Positions 1-14,100 of a stretch of DNA of 64,000 nt are shown here, piece by piece. The stretch is from Parapristionchus giblindavisi (Eukaryota > Nematoda > Chromadorea > Rhabditida > Diplogasteridae), in NCBI GenBank assembly GCA_943737045.1, contig CALSFV010000083.1, positions 186,001 to 250,000 of the forward strand. The letters are read 5' to 3'. How positions within the stretch are numbered: the stretch's first letter is position 1; each line of letters starts with the position of its first letter. The position numbers and the translations under genes were made by a program. The notes under the pieces were generated by a model. That model worked only from the letters and a program-made list of their open reading frames with translations, ran no database searches and was not told the DNA's origin.

Positions 1-734
1 GCGAAAGAGATATAGAGAGTGCGTGAGAAAGAGAGAGAGAGAGAAAAGGTGAGAACAAGAAGGAGGGAGAGGGAGATTTCTCAGCCAATCACATTGCAGG
101 GGAGGGAACATAGCGCTATGAAATTTGACCTAGCTGGCAATCAACCTGTGCAATCATTTTCTTGCATGAGTAGAGTGACATTAGGAACGTGTCCTAAACA
201 CTGCATTGTTTTAGTTTTATTATCGTGTTCCCCTTAAATCTATCCAACAAAACCATTTTCACTTCATTCTCTCTCTCTCTAAGAGAGACAACATATTTTC
301 TTCCTTACCCATTTATCAATCGAAAGTCCTTCAAAAAAGAAGAATATGAAGGAGCTCTGAATTTGTAAATTTCCATGCATTATGACAATCTAATCACTAA
401 ATACATTAATTTATGCACAATTAAACGCATGTTAAAGTAATCATCTTTTTTTCACTTAGGTCATTTCGATAACAATCTGCATGGTCGGAATTGGACTTGA
501 CTTTTCACTAACCTCGCGAATAAATCGATTCACGTTTATCTTTAAAAGCATGGATATCATTCTTAATTTTGAATTACATTATGCAATTTTCATGTCATTT
601 TCAATTTTTTGCATTTTTTAAAAATATACATACAATTGACGCCGACAACCATAACATGAAAGTATATAATATATCCGTTTATCCCGTTCCCCCATCAATT
701 CTTTTTCCCCACGCAGTGACACAGTGATTCTCCA

Positions 735-893
735 ACACATTGAGAGCGCTCATTGAAAACCGGTGAAATGGCAGAAAAATACGATATGGTACACCATGGT
801 GTGCCTTTACCGTCTGTGCTCTCTCTCTCTCTTTCCTTCTTTTTACCTTTTTTCTCTGCTACACCATGACCGCTCTCGAAACGTTGTGCCCTT
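735..893 (+). repeat. Dispersed repeat family R1, copy 1
   Basis: About 160 bp running from an AACACATTGAGAGCGCTC start to a CTCTCGAAACGTTGTGCCC end, with a CT-rich centre. Two more copies lie at 1267-1430 and 18022-18180 with the same start and end blocks. No coding content. The rest of 1-1029 shows only a GA-rich tract (20-75) and AT-rich sequence. Confidence 0.6.
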
Positions 894-1023
894 GATATCC
901 ATCATGTTCAGTTTCTTTCTAACTACAATGAGCCGCTGTGCTCGAAGTAAATGTTCTTTCGCGCGAGTCCCTTAAAAACTGCGCACTGATGAAGTTCAAA
1001 TTGTATATTTTTAAAACGATTAA

Positions 1024-1029
1024 TTTCAG
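1024..1029 (+). promoter_or_regulatory. TTTCAG acceptor abutting the start codon (probable spliced-leader trans-splice site)
   Basis: TTTCAG ends exactly one base before the ATG at 1030 and is preceded by a T/A-rich tract with no convincing coding exon upstream. In nematodes such an outron acceptor immediately before the ATG commonly receives the SL RNA, and I used it to choose the start of the ZYG-11-like gene. A cis-splice from an unseen upstream exon is the alternative. Confidence 0.5.
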
Positions 1030-4000
1030 ATGTCTGTCCACAAGAGCCTCGAGGAGATAGCAATTGATCGTTTGGCTGATCTTATTATAGCCAAACGAAT
1101 GCCTACATTTGACTCACCGCTACCGATTTCCATTTCTAATGGTGTAATTCGATCTTTGAATTGGAAATGTCGTCTGAACTCTTCCCTATCATTGCTTGAT
1201 ACAAAGAGATTTACTATTACCGAGGTGAATTTCCCACAGTTTTAACATACGTAGCGTTTCACAAACACATTGGGAGCGCTGGTTGAAATGTTGACAGAAT
1301 GCCAAATATACGGTATAGCACAAAATAGTGTTCTCTCAGCATATGCACTCTCTCACTTGCGCCTCCTCTATCTTTTTCGCACTTTTCACTGTCACATCAT
1401 GACAGCTCTCGAAACGTTGTGCCACAGCTAGACATGCAAATCTTGGCAATATTCCAACAAAAACAGTAACCAATTCTGGTCGTAAATTACAACAAATTCA
1501 TTTCATTTATATCATATATGATTTTCAAAATAATATAAAATACATTTAAATAACTACCCTCTGCGAATCACAAGTCCTGTCTTTTCTCCGTCTGCTCTTT
1601 CACACTATTCTCTCACTTTAAAGGAAGCGTCACCTCACTCAATGGTCTCTTCGACGTGCAATGCTCTCTCGTTGTTAGGGAACAGAGAAATAGTGAGCGC
1701 AATGTAGAGACCATTGAGTGAGGTAACGCTCCCTTTAACACATTTCTCTTTTCGCCCGGCTCTCGCAGCACTGCTCATTAGACTTTGGTCAATATTTGCG
1801 TATATTTTAAACTCTCAGCTTTTTGCAAATGTCTTATACAGTATGTGTAATTTTTTTCAGGCAGAGATTAGACTCACCGAATCAGACTACGTTTCAATAT
1901 CAACAATTCTCCAACATCGACTTAAGAAATTGATTTTATATGGAAAGTTCAGAGATAGTGGTCGTAAGTTGGCTGTTCTTATGCAGAATTTAAATTAAAT
2001 TCATTTATTTTAAATATATTTTTTATTATTAAATAAATGAGAATTAATTGGTTCAAATACAGGTTCAGTCATGGATCCGGATTGTGACTATAACTTCCAT
2101 CAAGCAATTGCTGACGAAGTATTGAGTGAGGACATCGAGGGTAGGTCTATATATTTTCCCCTAAATTTCATGATTCGTTATTCGAAAATGATCAAGTGTA
2201 GAGGCCTAGATTCTGAAAAAAAGTATTCATTAGCTGATCAGAGAACGCAGAACGAAGATTTTTTCAAGATTGAAGGTGCTCTTGTATGGGACATTAGCAC
2301 GCCCAGACTACTCAGTCGTATAGTGGCAACCATTTCCTCCCAAATGCTTCTATTACTTGCCATTGTAATTTTAAAAAATGCATTGTAATATAGGTTTGTA
2401 AATTAATGTTAAAATTAGATCATGTTATAAAAATATAAATAAATAAATAAATATTGTGCCTTATTGTGTTTCGGACGCTACGATATCATTTTGGATTACC
2501 ATCACAATAGACATTTAATTTATGTATTTAAAGAACGGGATACTGGAGCTTTTTCGTGACAAAATGTCCTGGCTGAACGATAGATCACATCTCCCTGAAT
2601 ACAAAAACAATTTTCTCTAAAATTATCGGTACCCGGAACTCCGTAATACTAGTTGAAAGTTCACTTCAACACCAGGGAAAGCGCGAATTTTCAATTTTAA
2701 ATAATAAATATAGAGAGATAGCACACGAGAATCGAACTAGTGTGGCACGCTTATAACCGCTGACTACTGATCACTGAGATGCATGGGCGGCGCTTCTATT
2801 GTCTCTCGAATATATTAGAAAACAGATTGCAACCTCGTTGGTCCCAGGTTCTCCATAGTAACAACACTCCACAAATCTCCTCGTTCCCCTAGTTCAATAA
2901 TAATCGATATTTAGATATTTATTTTGGTTTATTCAGACGCGTCATTTATTCCTGAATCCTTGAGTGAATGTTATACACTGAGCCAACTTGAACTAATTGG
3001 ATTCGAGGAAATACCAAAAGGCTTTCTTTCTAAGGTATGTGTACTATACGATAATTTTTTATATCAAATTTCAAAATTTTTAAATCGAAATTTATCGGAC
3101 ACCACTAAAGATCCAGCCGTTAAAGTTGTTTGAAATGAAATGTAATGTGTTTAGATTGATTTATTTACAACATTGGACACTCTTGTTATACCACGTTCAT
3201 CGAATTTAACTGTGGAAATTCTCTATACTTTACTAAAGGTTTGCTTTTTACGATCTGCCTTGGATCACGATCGAACAATTTTTTGGTGCGAATGATGATT
3301 TCTCCCTCAAATAAAGATTTTGGCTGAGAGTTTTCTAAACGAAAAAAACTTGGATTTTACGTTGACTGTATCATTTCTATTGGATCGTGTGATATATGAA
3401 TACCTTGGCTTTTGAACATAAATCAACTCATTCATTACGATTAAATTATTAAGTTAATAAACTAATGGATGTACAATTATTGTTTTTTTAACCTTTAAAT
3501 GAAAATCGGATACTAATATAAGTTGGCTAATAGTGTCCTTCATAGTGTTTTGAAAAAAAATAAAGCATTGCCTAGTGTCGCAGCCATCTTCAGTAGACCG
3601 CATAAGGCCTATTAGAGACTTTATATTCCTTGAAAAACAATGTATAAAATGAGAAATTATCTTCAGGGACTTCCTCAACTTCTCCACCTCGATGTCTCTT
3701 CGTGTCCTCGACTTTGCAGCATATCTTGTCTCAGTCAAGCAAATCAATTGATGAAGCTTGGACTTTGCGAACTTCAATTGAGCATGAATATGGAAGAGTT
3801 AACAGACACTTTAGCCAGTCTAAAGGATCTTAGAGTGCTTGATATTGGAATGACCACAAACTATGGGTATGTTCGCGTGTTGAACCTACATACGTGTCCA
3901 GTGCAGATATTATTTTTAGTTTTTAAAAAAAATTAAACATGAGTTCACACTGTTCTTTCAGGATCAATTTAACATCAATAATTTGTGAAAGAATGCTCAA

Positions 4001-7000
4001 GGAAAAAGCTACGCCATGGCCTAAACTCGCATCCCTCGACATTTCTGATGTAGACATGGAACAGAGTTCGATTGGTATTGAATATATGAAGATCATTATG
4101 AAAAGACACGACAAGCTGCAGACTGTCTGCCTCATAGGTTAGCTGTTCAGATAACCAAAGTCTTCTTCCTCTTATCCGACACTCTCTTTTCGAGTGTTTG
4201 CTTATCTATTTTTTCTTCAAGTTCCAGTATGCCTTTTAGGGACGCAGCTCGAATGCCAAGATTTGTCGTCTTATCCTTGGATGAAGAGATCCATGCAGAT
4301 CTTTTATATTGGGGATGCTTCAACCTGCTTGAATGCCCTCAATTACTACATTAAGCAGTGGAAACAAGACTATGAAATTTACGAAGCAATAGGTCGACTG
4401 TGGGGGGTAATATATTTCTAATATATTTATTGCCTTTTTAGAGAATTTCAACTGCTAAAAAGTTGTAGGCCTTTAACAAAATATAACACCCCCTTTTGTC
4501 GTTGAGATGTCTATCGTTCCGCAATATCGTAATATATCCGATAATTGCAATGAATGACTAAGTACATTTAGCGCATAGAAAAAAGAGGAACATTCCTCAA
4601 AGATACTTTAAGGGAATACCACGAGTTAATTTGAAACTCTCCGCTCTATCAATGCGCTCACACTTTCTGTTTCCACATGAGAGCTTTGCCAGAGAGGAGA
4701 GTCAAATCGGTCTCTGTCTTTAAAGTGCAAGAAAACGTGATAAATATTACTTATTTATTTATAAGTGGAGTGTGTCGACATTCCATGAATAGTTATGAAT
4801 AGTTATGGTCGCCTGAATGATGCACTAGTCGCGTTAATTGATCACTCATTGGACAATAACTCCGAACACACGAGTGCTTTGAGTGCCGAGACATTCTTTG
4901 CGTTTGTCTCGGTTGTGAGCGGTCCATCTCTCGTTCGTCTGTTCTACTCTTACCGAATTATCATCAACAACGTAAAAGGATCCCCTCCTAGAAGACTATA
5001 GGCAAGTCAGGAGTGGTATGCCTATCATCAAGCAATTGTTGACGAAGTATTGAGCGAGGACTTCGTGGGTTACCTCTATCTAATTTTTCTCAATTCTGTT
5101 TCATGATTCACTATTCGAAAAGGATAAAGTGTAGCGGCTTTGATACTGAAGAACGTCTTAATTGCTGATCAGAAGATGAAGAAGATGAAGATAATTATGC
5201 CCCTTGTATGGAACCTCAGCACGCCCAGACTAATCTGTCGTTTAGCGGCAACCATTCCCTCCCTAATGGTTATGTGCTTGATAAAGGTTAATAAACTGTT
5301 AAAACACGAGGGCTCAACTAGTGGCGACCATTATTCATATTACAACCAACCCCCCCCCCCCTCTCAGAACAGTCGATCGTAGAAAAAATAATAATAGTAA
5401 CAGTAATAATACAAATGTTACAGAGCAATGAAACTGAATATATCGATCCATCAAAAGTGACTGCCTGCGCTGAAGCATGCCTGGATGTAATGAGACAACC
5501 TCGTCATCATCAGGTGATAGAAAAAGCCATAGCTTTCATCCGATCTTTGAATAGGTAAGTTTTCACTCGTACATTTCAAAACTCGAAGTCTACTTAAAAT
5601 ACGTGCTGACTAACTAACTACTTATTTCGATATGTCGATTTAATACAATCAAATATAGAATATAAATTAATTCATTACATAAATAGAGAAATCTGCTTAG
5701 GGTGCAGCCGATTTTTCTTACTGCATTAGCAGGGTTGGGATTTAACGTTAACGGTTTTAACGGATTTAACGGTATTCATCCGTTAGATTAATTTTTAACG
5801 GAATCAGTAAAAAAAATTTTCCATTATATCCGTTAAAAATAAATTAACGCTCAACCCTGGACTGCACTCTCCGCATCTCTAGTAGACAAATAAAGCGAAT
5901 GAGACTCTTCGCTCTGGCTATGCTCTCTCGCTTTCTTTATCTACGAGAGTGTGCGACTTTTAATGATCTATGATCATGCAGGAACAAACAGCTCAGTGTG
6001 CAGGAGAGTATAAAACCGTTATGCTTGAGCTTTGAGCGCTGCCTGAACATCGCTGAAGGCCAAGGGATAATAAGTCTACTGTTAGAGGTATCCGATATTT
6101 CATCAATTCAATCAACCATAATTCATATTCTTGATCTTTTTCTCATCATATCTCTCTGTACTTGCTCATTGCCAGCAATTAATTATTGTTTCCAAGCAAT
6201 TATTATTTCCTCAGCGGGATTTTTCTGAGGTTTGTTGGCAACAGTGTATGAACAACGTTTACTGAGGAGTAGAATCCGCTATGCGATCTTTTCAGGCAAA
6301 TTCATTCCTCTGAGAAAATCGAAATTTCCGACACCTAGCGGATTCTACTCCTCAGTAAACGTTGTTCATACACTGTTGACAACAAACCTCACAATCAGAA
6401 AAATCCCGATGAGGGAATAATAATTGCTGAGTAAGTACAGATAGCTTCCATGATCGCTACACAATATTACGACGACGAATCATAACAAAGGGAGTAGGGA
6501 ACTTCTTTGATTTCTAGCCCAGCCAACTCGTTCACCCCCCCCCCTCCCCATTTCGATCTTTTCGATCGAATGGAGGGGTCGTCCTCCTCACTGGAAGGAC
6601 GATGTCCACGGGGGCGAAATGCTCCCCGAGCTCTCCTCAAGAAGGGAGAGCTCTGGACTGAACCGGAGAGAAGGAATCGAATGCTTTTATAGTAGGGGAA
6701 TGTGGTGATATGGAAATGAAATTGGATTAGGATGATAGAGTATGGGAAAGGAGGAGGCAAAACTCTCATTTCATCATTCTATCAATATCACCTGGGCCAG
6801 TAAATCAAAGAAGTGCCGGGAGTAGGATATGATTCACACTAGTACTATAGTATCCTGCCAACACATAAACCCGAATGCTCATCTGAGTCAAACGTTATGC
6901 TATTTCAAAGTTTTAGGCGAATATTATTGGCTGCTACTGTGCATAGTTATGTGTCATAGCTGTAATTTTCAAAGGGAATGACAAAGTGGACCTGTGTGAT

Positions 7001-8090
7001 AAATAATTAGTCAAAGCCATAAATGGCCACAGAATGTTCTTATTGTACTAAACTGTGAATTTTGCAAATTTCGTGAGTCGACTATGTTCTATGTTCAATA
7101 ACATACTTAACTGTTGTGTAAGTTTTGCGTATTTAAAAAAATACTTTTTTAAATCTATTTTCATTTATTTTAATTTAAGACACCGGCTCGGTAAGATTCG
7201 AGGGTTGAGCCAGTGACCCCGAGATGGACCTCACCGATTTGGTTCAAAAATTGTTTATGGACACCCCCAGGTCCCCGTATCACAAAATGGCTATTCATTA
7301 GGTCCTTGAAACTCAGATGCGGCGGGTTCTCGAAATTTGAAAACTCGATTTTCACCAAGAAAAGTGGAGCGACGTAGGTTCAATGTTAGTGTCGATTATT
7401 TACATGTATGCCTAGACAACAAAAACTCGCTTTAGGACGATCCGGAGATCCGATCGTAAACTATTTTTTTTACCTCCTCACAGCATTTTAAAATTAACTA
7501 AGATTTTATATTACAAAATCGCACAATAGTCTTTGCCATATCTTATAGAGCAAAAAATTCCGCGTCGAATGAGTGTAAAAAATAAAAAATCGATAGACCG
7601 CTATTTTGAGAAAAATGGGCATGACGATAACTCGAAAATATTTTTGTTTTCAAACCCCCTCATGATTGCTCATATTGAGGATCTTTTCGAGTAGAACAAC
7701 TTTCTTGTTGAGCATTTTGTCTGAAAGTCATGTACGTAAGTATTTATTTTAAAGAATATATATATATATATATTCTTTAAAATAAATACTTACGTACATC
7801 AGTTTCTCGAAAAAATCTCGATTACCCCTCCTTTTCCTCTCACCTAACATGGCATAGTTACTGAACTATGCAAATCAGGAAATGGTCATTGCGGACGCTC
7901 CGTACAAATACAACAAGTGATTTTTATACGCACAATAAACGTAAAATCTCAGCCCTGCTGCTCACTGCTCACAACCAATCTTCGGAATCGCTGCTCATTT
8001 GACATCGATCGTTTCTGTTCCATTATCTTGAATTGTGCACTAGAGCATAAAAAATTCATCATCATGTAAGTCATTTTATGCAAAAAATAC

Positions 8091-8171
<81 letters not shown>

Positions 8172-11100
8172 GTTATTACTATTATTATTACTATTATTAT
8201 TATTATTATTGTTATTATTGTTATTATTATTACTATTATTATTCTTATTACCTCCCCTTTGACTCCCCGCTGATGCAACTATTTTGACGGCAAAAAGAAA
8301 GCTCTTCGGCAAAGTTGGATAATAAACTTTCTCTCCAATTCAAAGACTATAATCATGATTGTGTTCAGCTTGCATTACATCCTGAATAAAGTTGGATACA
8401 TCGTCAGAAGAAAACCCAAAGCATTATCCTACCTAACTGATGAAAGACTTATTACCTTCACAATCAATGGAGCACGTGAGCAATATGATAATTGTGGATC
8501 TTCTGCTTTACTCGATCCGATCTGCGAGCTACTGAGTAATTTTCCTTTTATACTTATTTGCTTGTTTATATATTTATCTATCCATTGGTTAAAACATATA
8601 ATAATTAATGAATAAAAAAACAACATGGGAGTAACTTGGCTTGGCTTTACGGATTATAATAATAATAATTTATGCGCTATAACGATATATATAGTGAATA
8701 ATTTATGCCGTGATGAATTTCATAAAATACGAATCCCAATTGACTATATGTTACAAAAAAGAGTAGTGGGATTTTATATTGAATATTGACATTTATTAAG
8801 AAACCGGATCTACGAGAAGTGCCGGACGTCGACCTTAACGATTTGGCTTAAAAATTTTTTTGTGGATATCCCCATGAACCCACATCACAAAATGGGTATT
8901 CATTAGGGCCCAGGTCCTTGAAACACAGATGTGGCCGATTCTCAAAATTTCAAAATTCGATTTTTACCAAAAAAAGTGGGGCGACCTAGGTCAAAAGTAA
9001 GTGTCGAATATTACATGTATGCCTTTTGTGAGTCGAACCCGCGTCGCACCGTTGCAAGAGCTTGCTAGAATCACTGAGCAACATGTTTTACGCTTTTTTC
9101 TCTAAAATCTACTGGAGAAAGGAATACCACATCCTTTTTCAAACGTTCTTTATGGTATTGTCCGGTCTTTGCACTAATTTCGTAGCGTCCTTTGGACCCC
9201 TCTTCCTCGGACTAGAGCGAGTACTATTTCTTCTGGGATTTTTCTTACATCGAAGGCCTATTCATCAGAGTCTATGATCAGTTTTTTCTGGAGGAGGCCG
9301 TTTCGGCAACGACCGTTTCGTTTCGATACTACTCTTCTTTATTTCAACTTCAGCCATTAACTACGGCTTAAGGAAACAATAAATAGTGAAAATGAACGCG
9401 ATATCATGCCGAAGTCCCTATGTTCTCCCTTAAAATAATTCGGCTTTCGAAAAAGTGCGCCTATTTTTTCTCTTACGATGTCTGAATCATTTTGCCGAAA
9501 TTTTGGGCATTCGGCAGGTCTCCGCTCTATCTCTCAACGTGCGTTCGAAATTTATTACGGAATGCCAAAAAAATAGGTTGAGAATGGTCGAGGTCGAAAA
9601 ATTCATGATGGTCCGAGATCAAATGCTACTTGCCATTATATCAACAGGGAGCTAACTTCTTTTTATGGTTACCGTAACCCGAATTTACATAATTTAGCTA
9701 CCGCAAATTCAGGTGCGTGTAGCCAGATTACAGTAATTCGGGTTACGGTATCACTGAAAATAAAAGTAGGTTCACTGTTGATATAATGGCAAGTAGTATT
9801 TGGTGTACGGCCATCATGAATTTTTCGACATCGATCATTCTCAACTTTGAACCCCGGGTCATGCGTAGACTGAAAAAAAAATCAGTTCACGATCCCAACC
9901 GGTTACGGTATCCCAAATGCCGTACACCCCTACTGATCACAAAACTTTTGTTGCCATACAAAATGCCTTCCCAGATCGAAGATCTGATTCTTCGAGCTGT
10001 CTTAAGTGAGCCGAAATAGTTGACAGACCAGGACCAGGCAGGCAAGTTGTACTTCAAGATCCACCATCCATCGCATCCTCATTCGATTTACTGTTCGCCC
10101 TAAGTCACCTCAAGTGGCTCCTTATACCCTCACCTCTCTACAGCTCAGAAAATCATTTAGACTTCAATTATCGGCCGTTTTCTATCAATTGAATGGGTAA
10201 AGTACATTATCTAAAGTACATTGGAATGTTTTCTTTGCTTCATGCCTACGGAAAACAGTTTTTTTGGAAAACGCCTGTTTAACGAGAAAACGTTCTTTCA
10301 AAACTGTTTTCCAGGAAAAAAACCCGGCCAACATAAAAAAAAACATACGGCCACAGATGCAGATCACTATGCTGAGGCAGTCTATCTCCTTTCAAAGGAG
10401 ATAGAGCTCAAAATACATCGTTGGCCCCCCTCGTCGCGCCGGTTCGAACTGTGGTACTCGCTAGTAGCGCAACCGTCTCCAACAAAAGTTACATTTCCGA
10501 ACTTTTAGGAAATTTTAAAACAAAGTAGGCAACCGTCATCGCCATTGAATTCCTCCTTAGGAGCTCAATTTTCATACCTCTAGCTCAGTCATGGACCGAG
10601 AACGACTTGATAACGTGATTTTACGGTAATCCACCACTGGCTTTTCGTGAACGCTGGGCCAAAATCACTATGCAAATCTTCATCAGCGGGGTCGATAAAC
10701 CCCCATACACAAGTTTTGAATGTATCGTAATTTTTGGCATGTGTCAGACCTTGTTCGACTCTTACGCAAACGGCCTCCTAAACAACGAAGTCATTATGAA
10801 GACGTTGTTTATGTTTGATATTCATTTTTTTCATGTGTCGTTGTATGCATATCCGTCTGAATGTGGATAAAATATATAAAATGAAACGGAAAGAGAAAAA
10901 GAAAAAGATATTCTTCATAAAGTATGCCATTTATATTATACTTATTCTGCTTATTGATCGCTAGAATCACATCATTTGGTGGGAGAAACACAATAGATTT
11001 ACACGCGGGTCGTCATCATTAATCCAAATTATAATGTGGAAAAGAAACTTGCTAGATTTAAGTTCCAGAGTGCCTATTGTAGATTTATCGGCTGAATCAT

Positions 11101-14100
11101 CTTTCCAATTTGTTCGAAACAAGGGCCTTGAACTACTGTACAGAATGATACAAAATGAATCTATCACCCACCCATCGAATGAACTTGTAAGTTATTTATT
11201 TTGGTTAATTACGTATTAAAATGAATATTTTTTTCTATTTATTTCCATTTCTGATTTTCAAGTTTTTAAAATATTTTCGCACGAATTTTCAGATTCTATT
11301 GGCAGTTTTCAAAGTTGTGGTAATGCCGGAGAACCATGAAGCCTTTTACGACATATTGGGCACCAACTTCCTCGTGTAAGCCGAGCTAAGGAAGATTTAA
11401 GAAAAATATTTTAGAAAATCATGACATAACAATTAATTACGTCTAGGGCTCTTTCACGATTTCTTTTCTCTTTCTCTTTTTTCAATCGTTTTCCAAACAC
11501 ATAGAAAAGATAAATATAAACATTATTACTTTTTTCTTTAGCATGCTGGACAGAAAATACCCGATCAATAATCGTCAAAATAAATATCTCACTGTGGGAA
11601 TTTTATCCTTTTTTATTGCATATTCGGATGGATTGCAATCACAAAAGAATATTGATGAACATTTGGTGAGTTATCTTTGTTCTTTGTTTTTTTGGTCTTC
11701 GATCTTCCGAGTGCATATAGTGTGCAACAAGTCTCCGGACACTTTTTTTTCATATTTTTATAACTTTTGATCCAGGAAAGCAATCAAGCTGATATTTTGA
11801 GTCAATGTACAGAATTTAACAAGGAATGCAACCATGGCGTGTTGGTGTTATTAAAATAGTTCACTGTTACGTAGTGATGATGCAATTGAAGTTTTTTACA
11901 AGCTTCTCACTAAAGAATTCTTTTTTCTCTCTTTTTTTTGAAAAAAATCAATTCTTTAGTTAGAAACCCTATTCGTCTGAAACACTGTGAGAGTGGAGTT
12001 CCCCACACAGAGAGCAAACTTGCCCAAATATGGGCAATAGATTTGCCAACTTAAATCACTTGTGTACACGTTTTGCCCACATTCGGGCAAATGGTAGCCC
12101 AAAAACCATCGATTTACCCATATACAGGCTAAAATTTTCCAGAATACGGGCAAATCGCTCGCCAACTAACGTTACACGGGCAAATTTAATCTCTGTGCAT
12201 TAGGTCTGCACAACCCGGAATGGGTCTCACTGCGATTTCAAGCTGTAGCAGTGTTGCCAGTTTGACCCCAAAAATTTAAAACTCAGCTTCTAGATATGCT
12301 AACGACCCGTTCTAAGTGCTAAAATGATGCTAGTGGCGAGTAATGCTTATCCCCAGATTACGGTAGTCATGGCTTGTAATTTTCCCTCATTGCATAAAAT
12401 ATTTTTTTGGGAGTACTAATTTTGAAACCCTACCGTTCAGAAGCCAGGTTTCTAAAATTATGGTTCCTGTGTAAACAGCTTTGCTATGTATCTCCACTCT
12501 CACTGTGTTTCAGAAGAACAGGACTTTTCACTAATGAATTGATTTTTTTTCAGCAAAAGTGTGCTTCGATTGCATCATCACTTCGCAACAGTGAACTGAT
12601 TTAATAAAACCAACACATTATGGCTGTATTACTTGTTAAATTCTGTACATTGACTCAAAAGATCAGCTTGATTGATTTTCTGGATCAAATGTTATAAAAA
12701 ATGACAAAATTTAGTGAGACTTGTTGCCTACATTGTATAACAACGATAAGTTTCAGATGAAATGGGTTGAAGGCTGGCCTGCTGAAGAACTTATCATGAA
12801 CGTTCAATACTTCAAATATGTCTTCTTCTATCGCAGAATCTTTCGGTATTTTTCGTTGGGTTAAAGACTTTAGTCAAGCAAAAACAATTCTTTGGAATTC
12901 TTAGGAAGGGGTGTAAAGATCGAAATATGAATTGTATATATATTTATAACTATAGTCGCGAACTATTTATTTTCGAATTTTACCTAGGTATAGTCGATCG
13001 CCCTCCCTAATGCGGCATGCATTGCATTGGGTCATTGGTGGAAAATACGATCTTTAAGTTGACGGAGACATGTCAAAATATAGCAATATTTTTTCGAAAC
13101 GGCATCCGTCCGTCTCGCAAATGTAACACAGCGTAAAGAGGGCACACGGGGACACGCATTAGCCACATTTCGTTTTATGGACATAGAAACCAAATAAAAA
13201 TTAAAATAGTTGAATTATCCGATAAACAAATTAATGGACGATTTTTTTCAAAAGCGGTTCAAAATCACTTTTTCAAATTTTAATTTCCCGCTTTTCCCTG
13301 ATGCATCGTTACATTTGCCTCACGTGTCTACGCCGCAAAACCCTCCGCCGCGCCGAAGACGATGCGGAGCGGGTTGCGGCGTATGCACGTAAGGCGAATG
13401 TAACGATGCATGAATCCGTGACCTCGAAGAAAACGAACTATTTAGGGTAAACCATATTTTTTTTTTATTTCTGATGATCGTAAGATTATCGGATAAGTCA
13501 GCGATCGTGATTATTAAAAAAATGTTGTGTTGCTTATTCAGTTCATGAAAAAAATGCGGGATATGTATGTCCCTGCGTGCCGTGTTTAGAGAGGGAGATC
13601 GAGCGGGAATGTATTAGTTTGCAATTTGGAAAAAAATTATTATTATTATTTTATCGCACATGTTGGTGATGGGATTTATTGCTAATCTATTGCAGCACAT
13701 TCATTCCATTCTTTGATCTCCTATTTAACACTAACCATCCCGGAGTTCAAGTGTTCGCCCTCTACTCATTAACAATCGCTTCTCTTTCTACGATCGACAA
13801 TTGTGATTGTCTAAAGTTAGTTTTTTTCTTATTATTCTACTGTCTCTTGCAGTCATCCCCACAAGTTTTAAAGGAAAACTTCGAGCTAATTTGAAACTCT
13901 CCGCTATGGCAACACTCTCTCGTAAACAAAGAAATCGGTATTTCAAAAACATCAGTCTTTTTAAAATACGTCACTGACTAGAAGTTTACTGCAAGTTTAC
14001 CACGAGTGAAAGAATACGTAACAGTATAATACACCACTTACAGTAAACTTACGTCTAACTAGAAGTATAATAGCAAGTTTACTTCTAGTGGGAATGATAA

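Noticed and set aside
8076..8312. Long poly-Tyr, poly-Asn and poly-Ile open frames
   Set aside because: All are translations of the TTA microsatellite in different frames.
12000..12200. CRISPR-like array suggested by repeated GGGCAAAT words
   Set aside because: Spacing is irregular, the words occur in both orientations and the block has terminal inverted repeats; it is a MITE.
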